Below are positions 5,853 to 13,181 of a DNA stretch of 33,721 nucleotides, piece by piece. The notes beneath the pieces were generated by a model, which was not told the DNA's origin, ran no database searches, and was given only the letters and a program-made list of their open reading frames with translations. The stretch is from Clostridiales bacterium Firm_07 (GTDB lineage Bacteria > Bacillota > Clostridia > Oscillospirales > CAG-272): contig LVAM01000024.1 in the NCBI GenBank assembly GCA_001604005.1, forward strand, positions 1 to 33,721. Reading direction: 5' to 3'. Numbering within the stretch: the stretch's first letter is position 1; every line of letters starts with the position of its first letter. Position numbers and translations under genes: made by a program.

Positions 5853-5868
5853 GTTAGCAACGACTAAC
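5853..5868. promoter_or_regulatory. GTTAGC palindrome, site 1 (probable iron-regulator operator)
   Basis: GTTAGCAACGACTAAC, half-sites GTTAG/CTAAC around 6 bases, in the divergent region. The half-site matches the GTTAG core of the DtxR/IdeR box. Here the site does not overlap an obvious promoter. Confidence 0.7.
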
Positions 5869-5914
5869 TTCTTGTACAGTATCCACGAACTTTCAAAAAT
5901 GCGCTCGCTCTCTC

Positions 5915-5943
5915 TTGACAAGTTAGCCGCGGCTAACTATAAT
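5915..5943 (+). promoter_or_regulatory. feo promoter with GTTAGC operator (site 2) in the spacer
   Basis: TTGACA (5915-5920), 17 bp, TATAAT (5938-5943): a perfect consensus promoter. The spacer is almost entirely filled by the perfect palindrome GTTAGCCGCGGCTAAC (5922-5937). A bound DtxR-type dimer would block polymerase directly. Confidence 0.9.
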
Positions 5944-5985
5944 GACAGTGTAAACACCGAAACGGTCTTGAAAGGAGTTTTGTTT

Positions 5986-6201
5986 ATGATGCCCCTTGGA
6001 TTCTCCGAGATCGGAGAAGCGCAAATTGTACGACGGATCGGCGGCACGCCCGAAGTGAAAAAGCATTTGGAAAACCTTGGTTTTGTGGCAGGCAGCGAAG
6101 TGTCGATCATCAGCAAACTCGGCAGCAACGTCATCGTAAAGGTGAAAGAATCGCGCGTTGCCATCAGCGACGAACTGGCGCGAAAAATTATGGTCGGATA
6201 A
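5986..6201 (+). CDS. feoA: Ferrous iron transport protein A (first copy)
   Basis: 71 residues; ATG preceded by AAAGGAGTTTTGTTT (a second in-frame ATG follows at once). It is the SH3-like FeoA domain: RRIGGTPEVKKHLENLGFVAGSEVSIISKLGSNVIVKVKESRVAISDELARKIMV matches the family pattern (G...L..LGF..G..V.....G....V......ALs.e.A..I.V). FeoA is a small cytosolic partner of FeoB thought to modulate its activity. First gene of the operon, directly downstream of the iron-regulated promoter, followed by a second feoA after a short gap. Confidence 0.9.
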   Translation: MMPLGFSEIGEAQIVRRIGGTPEVKKHLENLGFVAGSEVSIISKLGSNVIVKVKESRVAISDELARKIMVG

Positions 6202-6211
6202 GGAGGAAATG

Positions 6212-6436
6212 ATGATGAAAACTCTGCGCGATATCCCCGTTGGGGGAAGTGCCACCGTGGTCAAACTGCACGGTGAGGGCGCGGTGAAACGCCGCATTAT
6301 GGATATGGGCATTACGAAAGGCACCGCCGTTTATGTCCGCAAAGTCGCCCCGCTCGGCGATCCGCTGGAAATCACGGTGCGCAACTATGAACTCTCTTTG
6401 CGCAAAGCCGACGCCGAAATGATCGAAGTGGAATAA
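6212..6436 (+). CDS. feoA: Ferrous iron transport protein A (second copy)
   Basis: 74 residues. Three consecutive ATG codons (6209, 6212, 6215) follow AAGGAGGA; 6212 or 6215 gives the best spacing. The FeoA domain is complete: TLRDIPVGGSATVVKLHGEGAVKRRIMDMGITKGTAVYVRKVAPLGDPLEITVRNYELSLRKADAEMIEV, including the MGI..G and the APLGDP-E turn of canonical FeoA. It is closer to typical FeoA than the first copy. Two feoA genes before feoB are common in Clostridia, and they may form a heteromeric complex with FeoB. Confidence 0.92.
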   Translation: MMKTLRDIPVGGSATVVKLHGEGAVKRRIMDMGITKGTAVYVRKVAPLGDPLEITVRNYELSLRKADAEMIEVE

Positions 6437-6469
6437 GGCGCGCCGATCTCCCTATTTTTTTAGACGGTT

Positions 6470-6485
6470 GTTAGCAAAAACTAAC
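6470..6485. promoter_or_regulatory. GTTAGC palindrome, site 3, just before feoB
   Basis: GTTAGCAAAAACTAAC, the same half-sites as sites 1 and 2, in the 78-bp gap between feoA2 and feoB and 30 bp upstream of the feoB start. It suggests separate iron control of feoB, or a roadblock inside the operon. No clear promoter is visible beside it. Confidence 0.75.
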
Positions 6486-6514
6486 AAAAGTACTGCGGTA
6501 CGGAAAGGAAAACT

Positions 6515-8920
6515 ATGAACATTCGCATCGCCCTTGCGGGCAACCCAAACTGCGGAAAAACCACGCTCTTTAACGCTCTGACCGGCTCCAATCAGTTTGT
6601 CGGCAACTGGCCGGGCGTGACGGTGGAGAAAAAAGAGGGCAAACTGAAAAAGCACGACGGCGTGATCGTGACCGACCTGCCCGGTATCTATTCCCTCTCC
6701 CCCTATACGCTTGAGGAAGTGGTGGCGCGCAATTATCTCATCGGCGAACGTCCGGACGCCATTCTCAATCTGGTGGACGGCACGAACTTGGAGCGCAACC
6801 TCTATCTCACCACGCAACTGACCGAACTCGGCATTCCCGTGGTCGTTGCCGTCAACATGATGGATATCGTGCGAAAGAGCGGCGACAAGATCAACACCAA
6901 GCGCCTCTCGGAAGAACTCGGCTGCCCCGTCATTGAGATCTCGGCGCTCAAAGGCACCGGACTTGCCGAAGCCACCGACGCCGCCATTGCGGCGGCAAAA
7001 GGCGGCAAAACCTTGCCGATGCACACGTTCTCCGGCCCCGTGGAACACGCGCTGGCGCACATTGAAGAGGCGGCACTGCACGATCTGCCGGAAGAACAAC
7101 AGCGCTGGTACGCGATCAAAGTTTTTGAGCGCGACGACAAGGCGCTTGCGTCTTTGAATATCCCCGCCGAAAAACTCGCGCACATTGAAGAAGACATCAA
7201 AGCCGCCGAAAAGGAACTGGACGACGACGCCGAGAGCATCATCACCAACGAGCGCTACGTCTACATCGCACAAATTCTGAAATCCTGCTATCAGAAAAAG
7301 AGCGCCGGAAAGCTCTCGACTTCGGACAAGATCGACCGCGTCGTGACGAATCGTTTTCTCGGTTTGCCGATCTTCGCCGTCATCATGTTCCTCGTTTACT
7401 GGATCTCTATGGTCGCCGTGGGCACGCCCGCGACCGACTGGGTGAACGACGGCGTTTTCGGGGACGGTTGGCATCTGCTCGGCATCGGTTCCAAAGGGTA
7501 TAACGAAGCCGCCGAAGAATACGGAGAGGCCGCCGCGATCCGCGATGGATTTGACGCTTATCTCGAAGCAAACGGCGTGGAACCCACCACTTCGTTTACA
7601 TACACCGTTGAAGATGAAGAAACTCTTGAAGTGACCGAAGAAGAGGCTACGCTCGCCGACTACGCGAACGCGCTGGTCACGCTCGGAAAATACGGCGACG
7701 AAGAGCCGGACCCCGCCGATTACGGCGTATGGGTGCCGAGTATTCCGGCACTGCTTGAAAATGGGCTTGACAAAGCGGGCGCCGCTCCCTGGCTCTCCGG
7801 GCTGATCCTTGACGGCATCGTGGCGGGCGTCGGCGCCGTGCTCGGCTTCGTTCCGCAAATGCTGGTGCTCTTCCTGCTTCTCGCGTTCCTTGAAGCCTGC
7901 GGCTATATGGCGCGTATCGCCTTTGTGCTGGATCGCGTCTTCCGCAAATTCGGGCTTTCGGGCAAATCCTTTATCCCGATGCTCATCGGCGTCGGGTGCG
8001 GCGTGCCCGGTATTATGGCAAGCCGTACCATTGAAAATGAGCGCGACCGCCGTATGACCATCATGACCACCACCTTTATCCCCTGCGGCGCGAAAGTTCC
8101 CTTTATCGCGATGATCGCGGGCGCCATTTTCGGCGGCTCCGCCTGGGTGGCGACTTCCGCCTATTTCATCGGTATGGCGGCGATCATCATCTCCGGCATT
8201 ATGCTGAAAAAGACCAAAATGTTCGCCGGCGATCCCGCGCCTTTCGTGATGGAACTCCCCGCCTATCACCTGCCCACCGTGCCGAACGTCCTGCGCTCGA
8301 TGTGGGAGCGCGGTTGGTCCTTCATCAAGAAGGCGGGCACGATCATTTTGCTCTCCACCATCGTGGTGTGGTTTACTTCCTATTTCGGATTCGCCGAGGA
8401 CGGGTTCCGTATGCTTGCCAAGGACGAACTTGACCGTTCGATCCTCGCCAAGATCGGCGGCGGCATCGCGTGGATCTTCGCGCCGCTCGGCTTTGGCACG
8501 TGGCAGGCGGCGGTCGCCTCGATCACGGGGCTTGTCGCCAAAGAAAATATCGTCGGCACGATGGGCATTCTCTACGGCGGCGGCGAGGGCACGGTCTGGC
8601 AGACGCTCGGCTCTGTCTTCAACGGCGTGACGGGCTATTCTTTCCTCGTTTTCAATCTTCTTTGCGCGCCCTGCTTTGCCGCCATCGGCGCGATCAAGCG
8701 CGAAATGAACAACGCCAAATGGACTTGGTTTGCCATCGGCTATCAATGCGGATTTGCTTATCTTGTGGCGCTCGCGATCAATCAGATCGGCGGCATCTTC
8801 ACGCACAATCTCAATGTTTTCGGCCTCATCGTTTCCCTCCTCGCTATCGGTGGCGCCGTCTATATGCTCTTCTTTAAGAAGTACGCCGAGGCAACGAAAC
8901 TGGAAAAGAAAATCGGCTGA
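6515..8920 (+). CDS. feoB: Ferrous iron transporter B
   Basis: 801 residues; ATG preceded by GGAAAGGAAAACT. The N-terminal G domain has G1 GNPNCGKT (9-16), DLPG (54-57) and NMMD (114-117), followed by the helical regulatory domain to about 270. The membrane part has the two FeoB gate motifs, GCGVPGIMASR and PCGAKVPF, and the CGYMAR segment. It imports Fe(II) in the inner membrane, coupled to nucleotide hydrolysis. Unusual: between the first membrane helix (about 285-303) and the next (about 430) there is an acidic insertion of roughly 100 residues (YGEAAAIRDGFDAYL..., EDEETLEVTEEEATL) that ordinary FeoB lacks. It should face outward. It follows two feoA genes and precedes the Cys-rich peptide. 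Confidence 0.95.
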   Translation: MNIRIALAGNPNCGKTTLFNALTGSNQFVGNWPGVTVEKKEGKLKKHDGVIVTDLPGIYSLSPYTLEEVVARNYLIGERPDAILNLVDGTNLERNLYLTTQLTELGIPVVVAVNMMDIVRKSGDKINTKRLSEELGCPVIEISALKGTGLAEATDAAIAAAKGGKTLPMHTFSGPVEHALAHIEEAALHDLPEEQQRWYAIKVFERDDKALASLNIPAEKLAHIEEDIKAAEKELDDDAESIITNERYVYIAQILKSCYQKKSAGKLSTSDKIDRVVTNRFLGLPIFAVIMFLVYWISMVAVGTPATDWVNDGVFGDGWHLLGIGSKGYNEAAEEYGEAAAIRDGFDAYLEANGVEPTTSFTYTVEDEETLEVTEEEATLADYANALVTLGKYGDEEPDPADYGVWVPSIPALLENGLDKAGAAPWLSGLILDGIVAGVGAVLGFVPQMLVLFLLLAFLEACGYMARIAFVLDRVFRKFGLSGKSFIPMLIGVGCGVPGIMASRTIENERDRRMTIMTTTFIPCGAKVPFIAMIAGAIFGGSAWVATSAYFIGMAAIIISGIMLKKTKMFAGDPAPFVMELPAYHLPTVPNVLRSMWERGWSFIKKAGTIILLSTIVVWFTSYFGFAEDGFRMLAKDELDRSILAKIGGGIAWIFAPLGFGTWQAAVASITGLVAKENIVGTMGILYGGGEGTVWQTLGSVFNGVTGYSFLVFNLLCAPCFAAIGAIKREMNNAKWTWFAIGYQCGFAYLVALAINQIGGIFTHNLNVFGLIVSLLAIGGAVYMLFFKKYAEATKLEKKIG

Positions 8921-8932
8921 AAGGAGTTTCTT

Positions 8933-9103
8933 ATGTGGGCGTGGATCATAGCCAACTTGGCGACTATTCTCATTTCTCTTTCGATCGTCGGTATCGTCGC
9001 GGGCATCGTCATTTCGATCGTGCGTGACAAGAAAGCGGGAAACTCCTCCTGCGGGTGCGGGTGCGAGCACTGCGCGATGAAAGATTCTTGCCACAAAAAA
9101 TAA
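8933..9103 (+). CDS. FeoB-associated Cys-rich membrane protein
   Basis: 56 residues; ATG with AAAGGAGTTTCTT upstream, 12 bases after the feoB stop. One N-terminal membrane helix (about 4-30) is followed by RDKK and a tail with five cysteines (40, 42, 44, 47, 53; CGCGCEHC then C). This matches the FeoB_associated family found after feoB in many anaerobes. The cysteines may bind iron on the cytosolic side; this is inference. It is the last gene of the feo operon, followed by a strong terminator. Confidence 0.9.
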   Translation: MWAWIIANLATILISLSIVGIVAGIVISIVRDKKAGNSSCGCGCEHCAMKDSCHKK

Positions 9104-9109
9104 CGCAAA

Positions 9110-9147
9110 GCCCGCCCGAGTTTTCTCGGGCGGGCGTTTTTTATTTT
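9110..9147. terminator. Bidirectional terminator after the feo operon
   Basis: 11-bp stem GCCCGCCCGAG/CTCGGGCGGGC with loop TTTT, then GTTTTTTATTTT on the plus strand. It also lies at the end of the converging glycosyltransferase gene. Confidence 0.85.
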
Positions 9148-10064
9148 GTCGGCGGGACAAAAAGACTGATTTTGAGGAGAAATTTGAAAATATACTTCGT
9201 GTGCTTTTCTTTCAGCATATATTTTTCGTATTGCCGTGCCACCGCGCGCATTTCGGCGATCTCCTTTTTGTATTTGCGGCGGGGGGCGATGGCGGCGTAC
9301 ATACCGCAGGAAAAACTGAGCCACGCGCGGATGGCGTCCCGCGCGGCGGGGTGCTCCTCGCGCTCGGCGTAATTTTCAAGCGCGCGCACGAAGGTCATTT
9401 CCCGCTCCGAAAACTTTTGGTGGATCTCCGAGCCGCCGCGCAACAGATAGTGATAAAGCGGATCGTTGATGAGCACGATCTTTCGGCACTCTTTGAGGTA
9501 TTGCAGGCAAAAGAGAAAATCCTCGCCCGTGCGCACACTCTCGTCAAAGCGCACGCGGCAAAGAAGATCGGTCTTATACATTTTATTCCACAGCATAAAG
9601 CGGGCGTTGAGGACGAGCGTCGGAAAAATATCATCGCCCTCCACCACGCACCGGCGGCTTTTCACGGGCGCTATGGGTGAAAACGGGTGCTTTTGCACCA
9701 AAAATTCGCACATGGAGAGGTCTGCGTCGCTTTCCACGAGCGCCGCGTGCAGTTTTTCAAGATAGCGCGGGAAAAGCACGTCGTCGCTGTCCACGAAAAC
9801 GGCGTATTTCCCTTTCGCGAAAGAAAGCAAGGCGTTGCGGGTCTTGCTGATATTTTTCTCGTTTTCTTTTCTGAAAAGGTGTATGCGCTCGTCGCTCGCG
9901 GCAAGGCGCGCGGCGACATTGTACGTGCCGTCCGTCGAGCCGTCGTCAAGCAAAACAAGATGAAAATTGCGGTAGGTCTGCCGCAAGATCGAGCGCACGG
10001 TGCGCTCGATATAGCGCTCGACGTTGTACATCGGCACGAGAACGCTGATAAGGTCTTCTCCCAT
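9141..10064 (-). CDS. Family 2 glycosyltransferase
   Basis: 307 residues. The GT-A fold is clear: ISVLVPMYNVERYIERTVRSIL at the start, LLDDGSTDGT (about 39-48) for nucleotide binding, and VDSDDVLFPRY (about 91-101) carrying the metal-binding DxD. No membrane segment is obvious, so it is probably a peripheral enzyme that adds a sugar to a surface polysaccharide or lipid; the substrate cannot be read. The start lies 4 bases after the stop of the upstream dehydrogenase gene without a strong site of its own, suggesting translational coupling. Confidence 0.88.
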   Translation of the reverse strand: MGEDLISVLVPMYNVERYIERTVRSILRQTYRNFHLVLLDDGSTDGTYNVAARLAASDERIHLFRKENEKNISKTRNALLSFAKGKYAVFVDSDDVLFPRYLEKLHAALVESDADLSMCEFLVQKHPFSPIAPVKSRRCVVEGDDIFPTLVLNARFMLWNKMYKTDLLCRVRFDESVRTGEDFLFCLQYLKECRKIVLINDPLYHYLLRGGSEIHQKFSEREMTFVRALENYAEREEHPAARDAIRAWLSFSCGMYAAIAPRRKYKKEIAEMRAVARQYEKYMLKEKHTKYIFKFLLKISLFVPPTK

Positions 10065-10068
10065 AGTG

Positions 10069-11016
10069 TTAATCTACGCGGGAGCGGCGCTCACCGCGAA
10101 AGAAGGCGCCGATATTTTCGATGATCTCGGCAAGGCAGCGTTCGCGCGCTTCCACGGCGCCCCACGCCATGTGGGGGGTGAGCAGGACGTTGTCTTTTCC
10201 CAAAAGGGCGTAAAAAGGGTGGTTTTCGGGCATCGGCTCGGTGGTATAGACGTCCGCGCCAAGGCCGCCGAGCCGCCCTTCTTTTACGGCTTTTGCCGCG
10301 GCGGCTTCGTCGATGACGGCGCCGCGCGCCACGTTCACGAGGATCGCGTCTTTTTTCATCAAAGCGAGTTCGCGCTCGCCGATGATGCCGCGCGTAGCGT
10401 CGGTGAGCGGCAGATGCACCGAGATCACGTCGGCGCGGCGGCAAAGTTCGTCAAGCGGCACGACATCAACGCCCGCCGCGGGCGTGCGTTTGACGGCAAG
10501 CACGTGACAGCCAAAGGCACGGGCGACCGCCGCCACCTGCGCGCCGATGCTGCCGTACCCCACGATGCCCCAAATTTTGCCGCGCAACTCTTTGTATGGC
10601 GGCACGAGGCAGTTTGCCACGCCGCCGCGTGTGTACGCGCCGCTCTCGACAAAGCGGGAATAGGCGGGCAACCGGCAGAAAAGCGCGAGCGCAAGCGTCA
10701 CCGTGATCTCGGCGACGCTGTCGGTGGAATATCCCGCCACGTTGCAGACGGCGACGCCATTTTGGCGGCAGAAATCCAAATCCACGTTATCATACCCCGT
10801 CGCCGCCACGCAGATAAGCGCGGGCAAGCGCGCGCCGGCAAGCGTGTCGGCGTTCATTTTGACTTTGTTGAGCACGACGACGTCGGCGCCGTCCACGCGG
10901 CGCGCCACCTCCCCAGCTCCGGTATTTTCAAAAACAGACACTTCGCCGCACGCAAAAAGCGGCGAAAGATCAAGATCCGCGCCGAGCGTTGCGGCGTCCA
11001 AAACCACGATCTTCAT
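10069..11016 (-). CDS. D-2-hydroxyacid dehydrogenase (glycerate dehydrogenase-like)
   Basis: 315 residues from ATG 11016, preceded by a GGAGGGGGGGAG site. The catalytic domain has VAATGYDNVDL and NVAGYSTDSVAE, the pattern of glycerate/hydroxypyruvate dehydrogenases. The Rossmann motif is GYGSIG (153-158). The catalytic triad is visible as Arg231 (VARGAVIDE), Glu260 (YTTEPMP) and His282 (TPHMAWG). It should interconvert a 2-keto acid such as hydroxypyruvate and the D-2-hydroxy acid with NAD(P)H. It lacks the ACT regulatory domain of long SerA proteins. It forms a two-gene operon with the glycosyltransferase; the link is not obvious. Confidence 0.88.
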   Translation of the reverse strand: MKIVVLDAATLGADLDLSPLFACGEVSVFENTGAGEVARRVDGADVVVLNKVKMNADTLAGARLPALICVAATGYDNVDLDFCRQNGVAVCNVAGYSTDSVAEITVTLALALFCRLPAYSRFVESGAYTRGGVANCLVPPYKELRGKIWGIVGYGSIGAQVAAVARAFGCHVLAVKRTPAAGVDVVPLDELCRRADVISVHLPLTDATRGIIGERELALMKKDAILVNVARGAVIDEAAAAKAVKEGRLGGLGADVYTTEPMPENHPFYALLGKDNVLLTPHMAWGAVEARERCLAEIIENIGAFFRGERRSRVD

Positions 11017-11047
11017 CGTTCTCCCCCCCTCCGCTTTCTTTTTGTCT

Positions 11048-11076
11048 ATTATACCCCACTTTGCCGCAAATTTCAA
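11048..11076 (-). promoter_or_regulatory. Promoter of the dehydrogenase-glycosyltransferase operon
   Basis: TTGAAA (11076-11071), 17 bp, TATAAT (11053-11048) on the minus strand. The -35 lies inside the 3' arm of a hairpin (AAGCGCGG/CCGCGCTT, 11075-11103) that follows the MATE gene and may end it. Confidence 0.8.
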
Positions 11077-11112
11077 GCGCGGGCGCAAAATGCGTCCGCG
11101 CTTTTCTGTTTT

Positions 11113-12474
11113 TCACGCATTGCCCGCCTCTTTATGCAAGCGGGGCTTGTCAATCTGCAAAGTCTTGGCGAGTATCAGCGTCAGAGTGCCGCTTGAAAGC
11201 GCCGCCGCGTTCGCCATCAGCCACACGCCGTCAAGCGCCAAAAAGGCAGTCAGGATAAAGAGAAAGGCAACGGGAAAGACGAGCGTGCCGAAAAGCGAAA
11301 CGACGAGCGAGCGCACGGGGCGTTCGAGCGCCGTAAAGAAGGAAGAAAAACACATATCAATCCACCCGACGATATAGGAAAATGAAAAAATCTTGATGGC
11401 GCGAACGCTCACGCCGAGGAGTTCCGTGTCGTCCGGTCTGATAAAGGCCGTCGCAACGTGCGGACCGGCAAACAGCATAAAGAGGAATGCGGCAAATGAA
11501 GTCGCGGCGGCGGCGGCGACTACCCTTTTGAAGATTGCCTTCATTCTTTCCCGCAATCCGGCCCCGTAGCAATAACTGATCGCGGGTTGGAGCGCGTCGC
11601 AGATACCGAAATTGAGCATTCCCATAATGCTGTCCACGTACATCACGATCGAAAACGCCGCCACGGCGGTCGTGCCGCCGTATTTGAGGAGAAACAAATT
11701 CATAACGACGCTCATCACCGAAACAGATACGGTGCTGAAAAACTCGCTGAACCCGTTGGCGACAAGCCGGAAAAAGCGGGAAATCGGAACGCCTTTGCGC
11801 GTATAATAAACGTCCATACGCCGCCCGAGAAACATTGAAAACGTCACGACCGAACCGAGCACGATCGAGGCGCAACTTGCCACGGCTGCCGCCCAAACGC
11901 CCTGACGAAAGACTGCGATCAGCAAAAAATCGAGGATAACGTTCAGTATTTGTGTAACGACGCCAATCGTCATACTGCGCCTTTCTTTTCCGCACACGCG
12001 CAAAAAGTTGTCTGTGGCGAAATAGATCGGCACGAGAGGGCCGAACAAAGCGAAGATTTTGAGATATTCCACGGAGCAGTCGATTGCCTCGGCAGTGGCG
12101 CCCCGCGCGATCAAAAGGACGAAGGGTCTTGCGAGAAAAAAGCCGAGCGCGCTGACGACGAGTGAGAAAGCGAAAATAAACTTAACCGAAAACGAAAACA
12201 CGCGCGACGCTTCTTCCCTCTCCCCTTTTCCAAGCAAGATCGACATATTGACCGACGCGCCCGTGGCGATCATATTGGAGATCGCCGCAACGATCATCAA
12301 GATCGGCATAATGAAATTGATCGCCGCCAGGGCGTCCTCGCCGAGATACCTGCCGACGAAAACGCCGTCGACCACGGAGTACAGCGCGCCGAAAACCGAG
12401 GTAACGACCGCAGGAACGGCGCACTTGAAAAAGAGTTTCGTGGGCGGCAGTTTTGCAAACTGTTCGGAATCCAT
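11113..12474 (-). CDS. MATE family efflux transporter
   Basis: 453 residues from ATG 12474, preceded by GGAGGGCTT; a longer reading runs back into the leader terminator. About 12 hydrophobic segments in two halves. The N-terminal signature is typical: KLFFKCAVPAVVTSVFGALYSVVDGVFVGRYLGEDALAAINFIMPI, with the related A-x-x-F-x-x-Y-x-D pattern in the second half. MATE proteins export cationic drugs or metabolites using Na+ or H+; the substrate is not readable. Expression appears to be controlled by transcription termination in its structured leader, which suggests that the exported compound or a related metabolite is sensed by RNA. Confidence 0.9.
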   Translation of the reverse strand: MDSEQFAKLPPTKLFFKCAVPAVVTSVFGALYSVVDGVFVGRYLGEDALAAINFIMPILMIVAAISNMIATGASVNMSILLGKGEREEASRVFSFSVKFIFAFSLVVSALGFFLARPFVLLIARGATAEAIDCSVEYLKIFALFGPLVPIYFATDNFLRVCGKERRSMTIGVVTQILNVILDFLLIAVFRQGVWAAAVASCASIVLGSVVTFSMFLGRRMDVYYTRKGVPISRFFRLVANGFSEFFSTVSVSVMSVVMNLFLLKYGGTTAVAAFSIVMYVDSIMGMLNFGICDALQPAISYCYGAGLRERMKAIFKRVVAAAAATSFAAFLFMLFAGPHVATAFIRPDDTELLGVSVRAIKIFSFSYIVGWIDMCFSSFFTALERPVRSLVVSLFGTLVFPVAFLFILTAFLALDGVWLMANAAALSSGTLTLILAKTLQIDKPRLHKEAGNA

Positions 12475-12483
12475 AAGCCCTCC

Positions 12484-12613
12484 AAAAAAACAACTCGGTC
12501 TCCACGCAACGACGATTGCGTGAAAACCGAGCGCACTCGGCACCTTATCCGACAGGCGGCCGCGATCAGATCGCTCCCCAGCACTACGGTGCTCTGTCCT
12601 CCGGTGACCATTT
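12484..12613 (-). promoter_or_regulatory. Riboswitch-like leader with terminator upstream of the MATE gene
   Basis: The transcript begins about 12613. First comes a compact fold (12613-12541): GACAG/CTGTC encloses the hairpin AGCAC-CGTA-GTGCT, the block GGGGAGCGAT and CCGCCTG. Then comes an intrinsic terminator (12531-12484): CTCGGT and CACGCAA arms pairing with TTGCGTG and ACCGAG, then TTGTTTTTTT. The 5' arm CTCGG can instead pair with CCGAG just upstream, an antiterminator-like alternative. The ribosome binding site follows immediately. The order hairpin, GGGGAGCG, CCGCCTG recalls the ZTP (pfl) riboswitch, but the GGCGA and CCTGGGC parts of that consensus do not match, so I leave the class open. 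Confidence 0.65.
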
Positions 12614-12619
12614 TTTTAC

Positions 12620-12648
12620 AGTATATACCTTTTTCGCCGATTTGTCAA
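12620..12648 (-). promoter_or_regulatory. Promoter of the MATE leader
   Basis: TTGACA (12648-12643), 17 bp, TATACT (12625-12620) on the minus strand. Transcription would begin just before the structured leader. Confidence 0.85.
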
Positions 12649-12674
12649 TAGGCGGCGCCGCTCTCCCACGAAAT

Positions 12675-12705
12675 GAAAAGCGCGGGCGCCCCTGTGGGCG
12701 CCCGC
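12675..12705 (-). terminator. Terminator after the outermost tRNA-Leu 3' copy
   Basis: 10-bp stem GCGGGCGCCC/GGGCGCCCGC with loop of 4, then GCTTTTC on the minus strand. Confidence 0.75.
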
Positions 12706-12859
12706 ATTTTTTGGTGCCGGAAGCGGGGGTCTGAACCACACGCAAGCGCGGCGCGCTTGCTCACCGAGTTTGCCCTGCGGGCAAACTCACGCGGCCACCG
12801 AAAACAGCAAAATTTCTTTCTCTTTCTTCGCCGCGGCGGGTTCTCCCCGTCGCGTCCGC

Positions 12860-12891
12860 AAAAAAGGCGGGCGCCCCTGTGGGCGCCCGCC
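12860..12891 (-). terminator. Terminator between the two 185-bp units
   Basis: 11-bp stem GGCGGGCGCCC/GGGCGCCCGCC, then TTTTTT on the minus strand; identical to the one after the genuine tRNA. Confidence 0.85.
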
Positions 12892-13044
12892 TTTTTTGGT
12901 GCCGGAAGCGGGGGTCTGAACCACACGCAAGCGCGGCGCGCTTGCTCACCGAGTTTGCCCTGCGGGCAAACTCACGCGGCCACCGAAAATAGCAAAATTT
13001 CTTTCTCTTTCTTCGCCGCGGCGGGTTCTCCCCGTCGCGTCCGC

Positions 13045-13076
13045 AAAAAAGGCGGGCGCCCCTGTGGGCGCCCGCC
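13045..13076 (-). terminator. Terminator of tRNA-Leu
   Basis: 11-bp stem GGCGGGCGCCC/GGGCGCCCGCC with loop of 4, then TTTTTT, starting 5 bases after the CCA of the tRNA. Confidence 0.88.
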
Positions 13077-13081
13077 TTTTT

Positions 13082-13168
13082 TGGTGCCGGAAGCGGGGGT
13101 CGAACCCGCACGGTATCGCTACCACGGGATTTTGAGTCCCGCACGTCTGCCAATTCCATCATTCCGGC
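13082..13168 (-). tRNA. tRNA-Leu (CAA)
   Basis: 87 nt with encoded CCA. The acceptor stem GCCGGAA/TTCCGGC and T stem GCGGG/CCCGC pair. The anticodon loop CTCAAAA gives anticodon CAA (codon UUG). The long variable arm (about 14 nt after the anticodon stem) is as expected for class II tRNA-Leu. Confidence 0.95.
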
Positions 13169-13181
13169 AAGCAACGCGGTT

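Larger units (their letters stand above)
12713..13082 (-). repeat. 185-bp tandem repeat carrying copies of the tRNA-Leu 3' end
   Basis: Two units, 12713-12897 and 12898-13082, differ by about one base (c/t near 12804/12989). Read from the tRNA, each unit holds: a terminator hairpin, a linker, hairpin GAGTTTGCCC/GGGCAAACTC, hairpin GCAAGCGC/GCGCTTGC, and a degenerate copy of the tRNA-Leu T arm plus an exact copy of its last 19 bases through CCA. The copies lack the 5' half and cannot be tRNAs. No ORF with a ribosome binding site. Recent duplication is likely, since the units are nearly identical. Confidence 0.9.

Noticed and set aside
6452-9160. Very long (902-codon) open frame on the strand opposite feoB
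   Set aside because: It mirrors feoB, which has all family motifs; the opposite frame is Arg/His/Gly-rich without a domain, and results from GC-rich codon bias.
12713-13082. CRISPR-like array
   Set aside because: Only two 185-bp units with no short repeat/spacer pattern and no cas genes; the repeated part is tRNA-derived.
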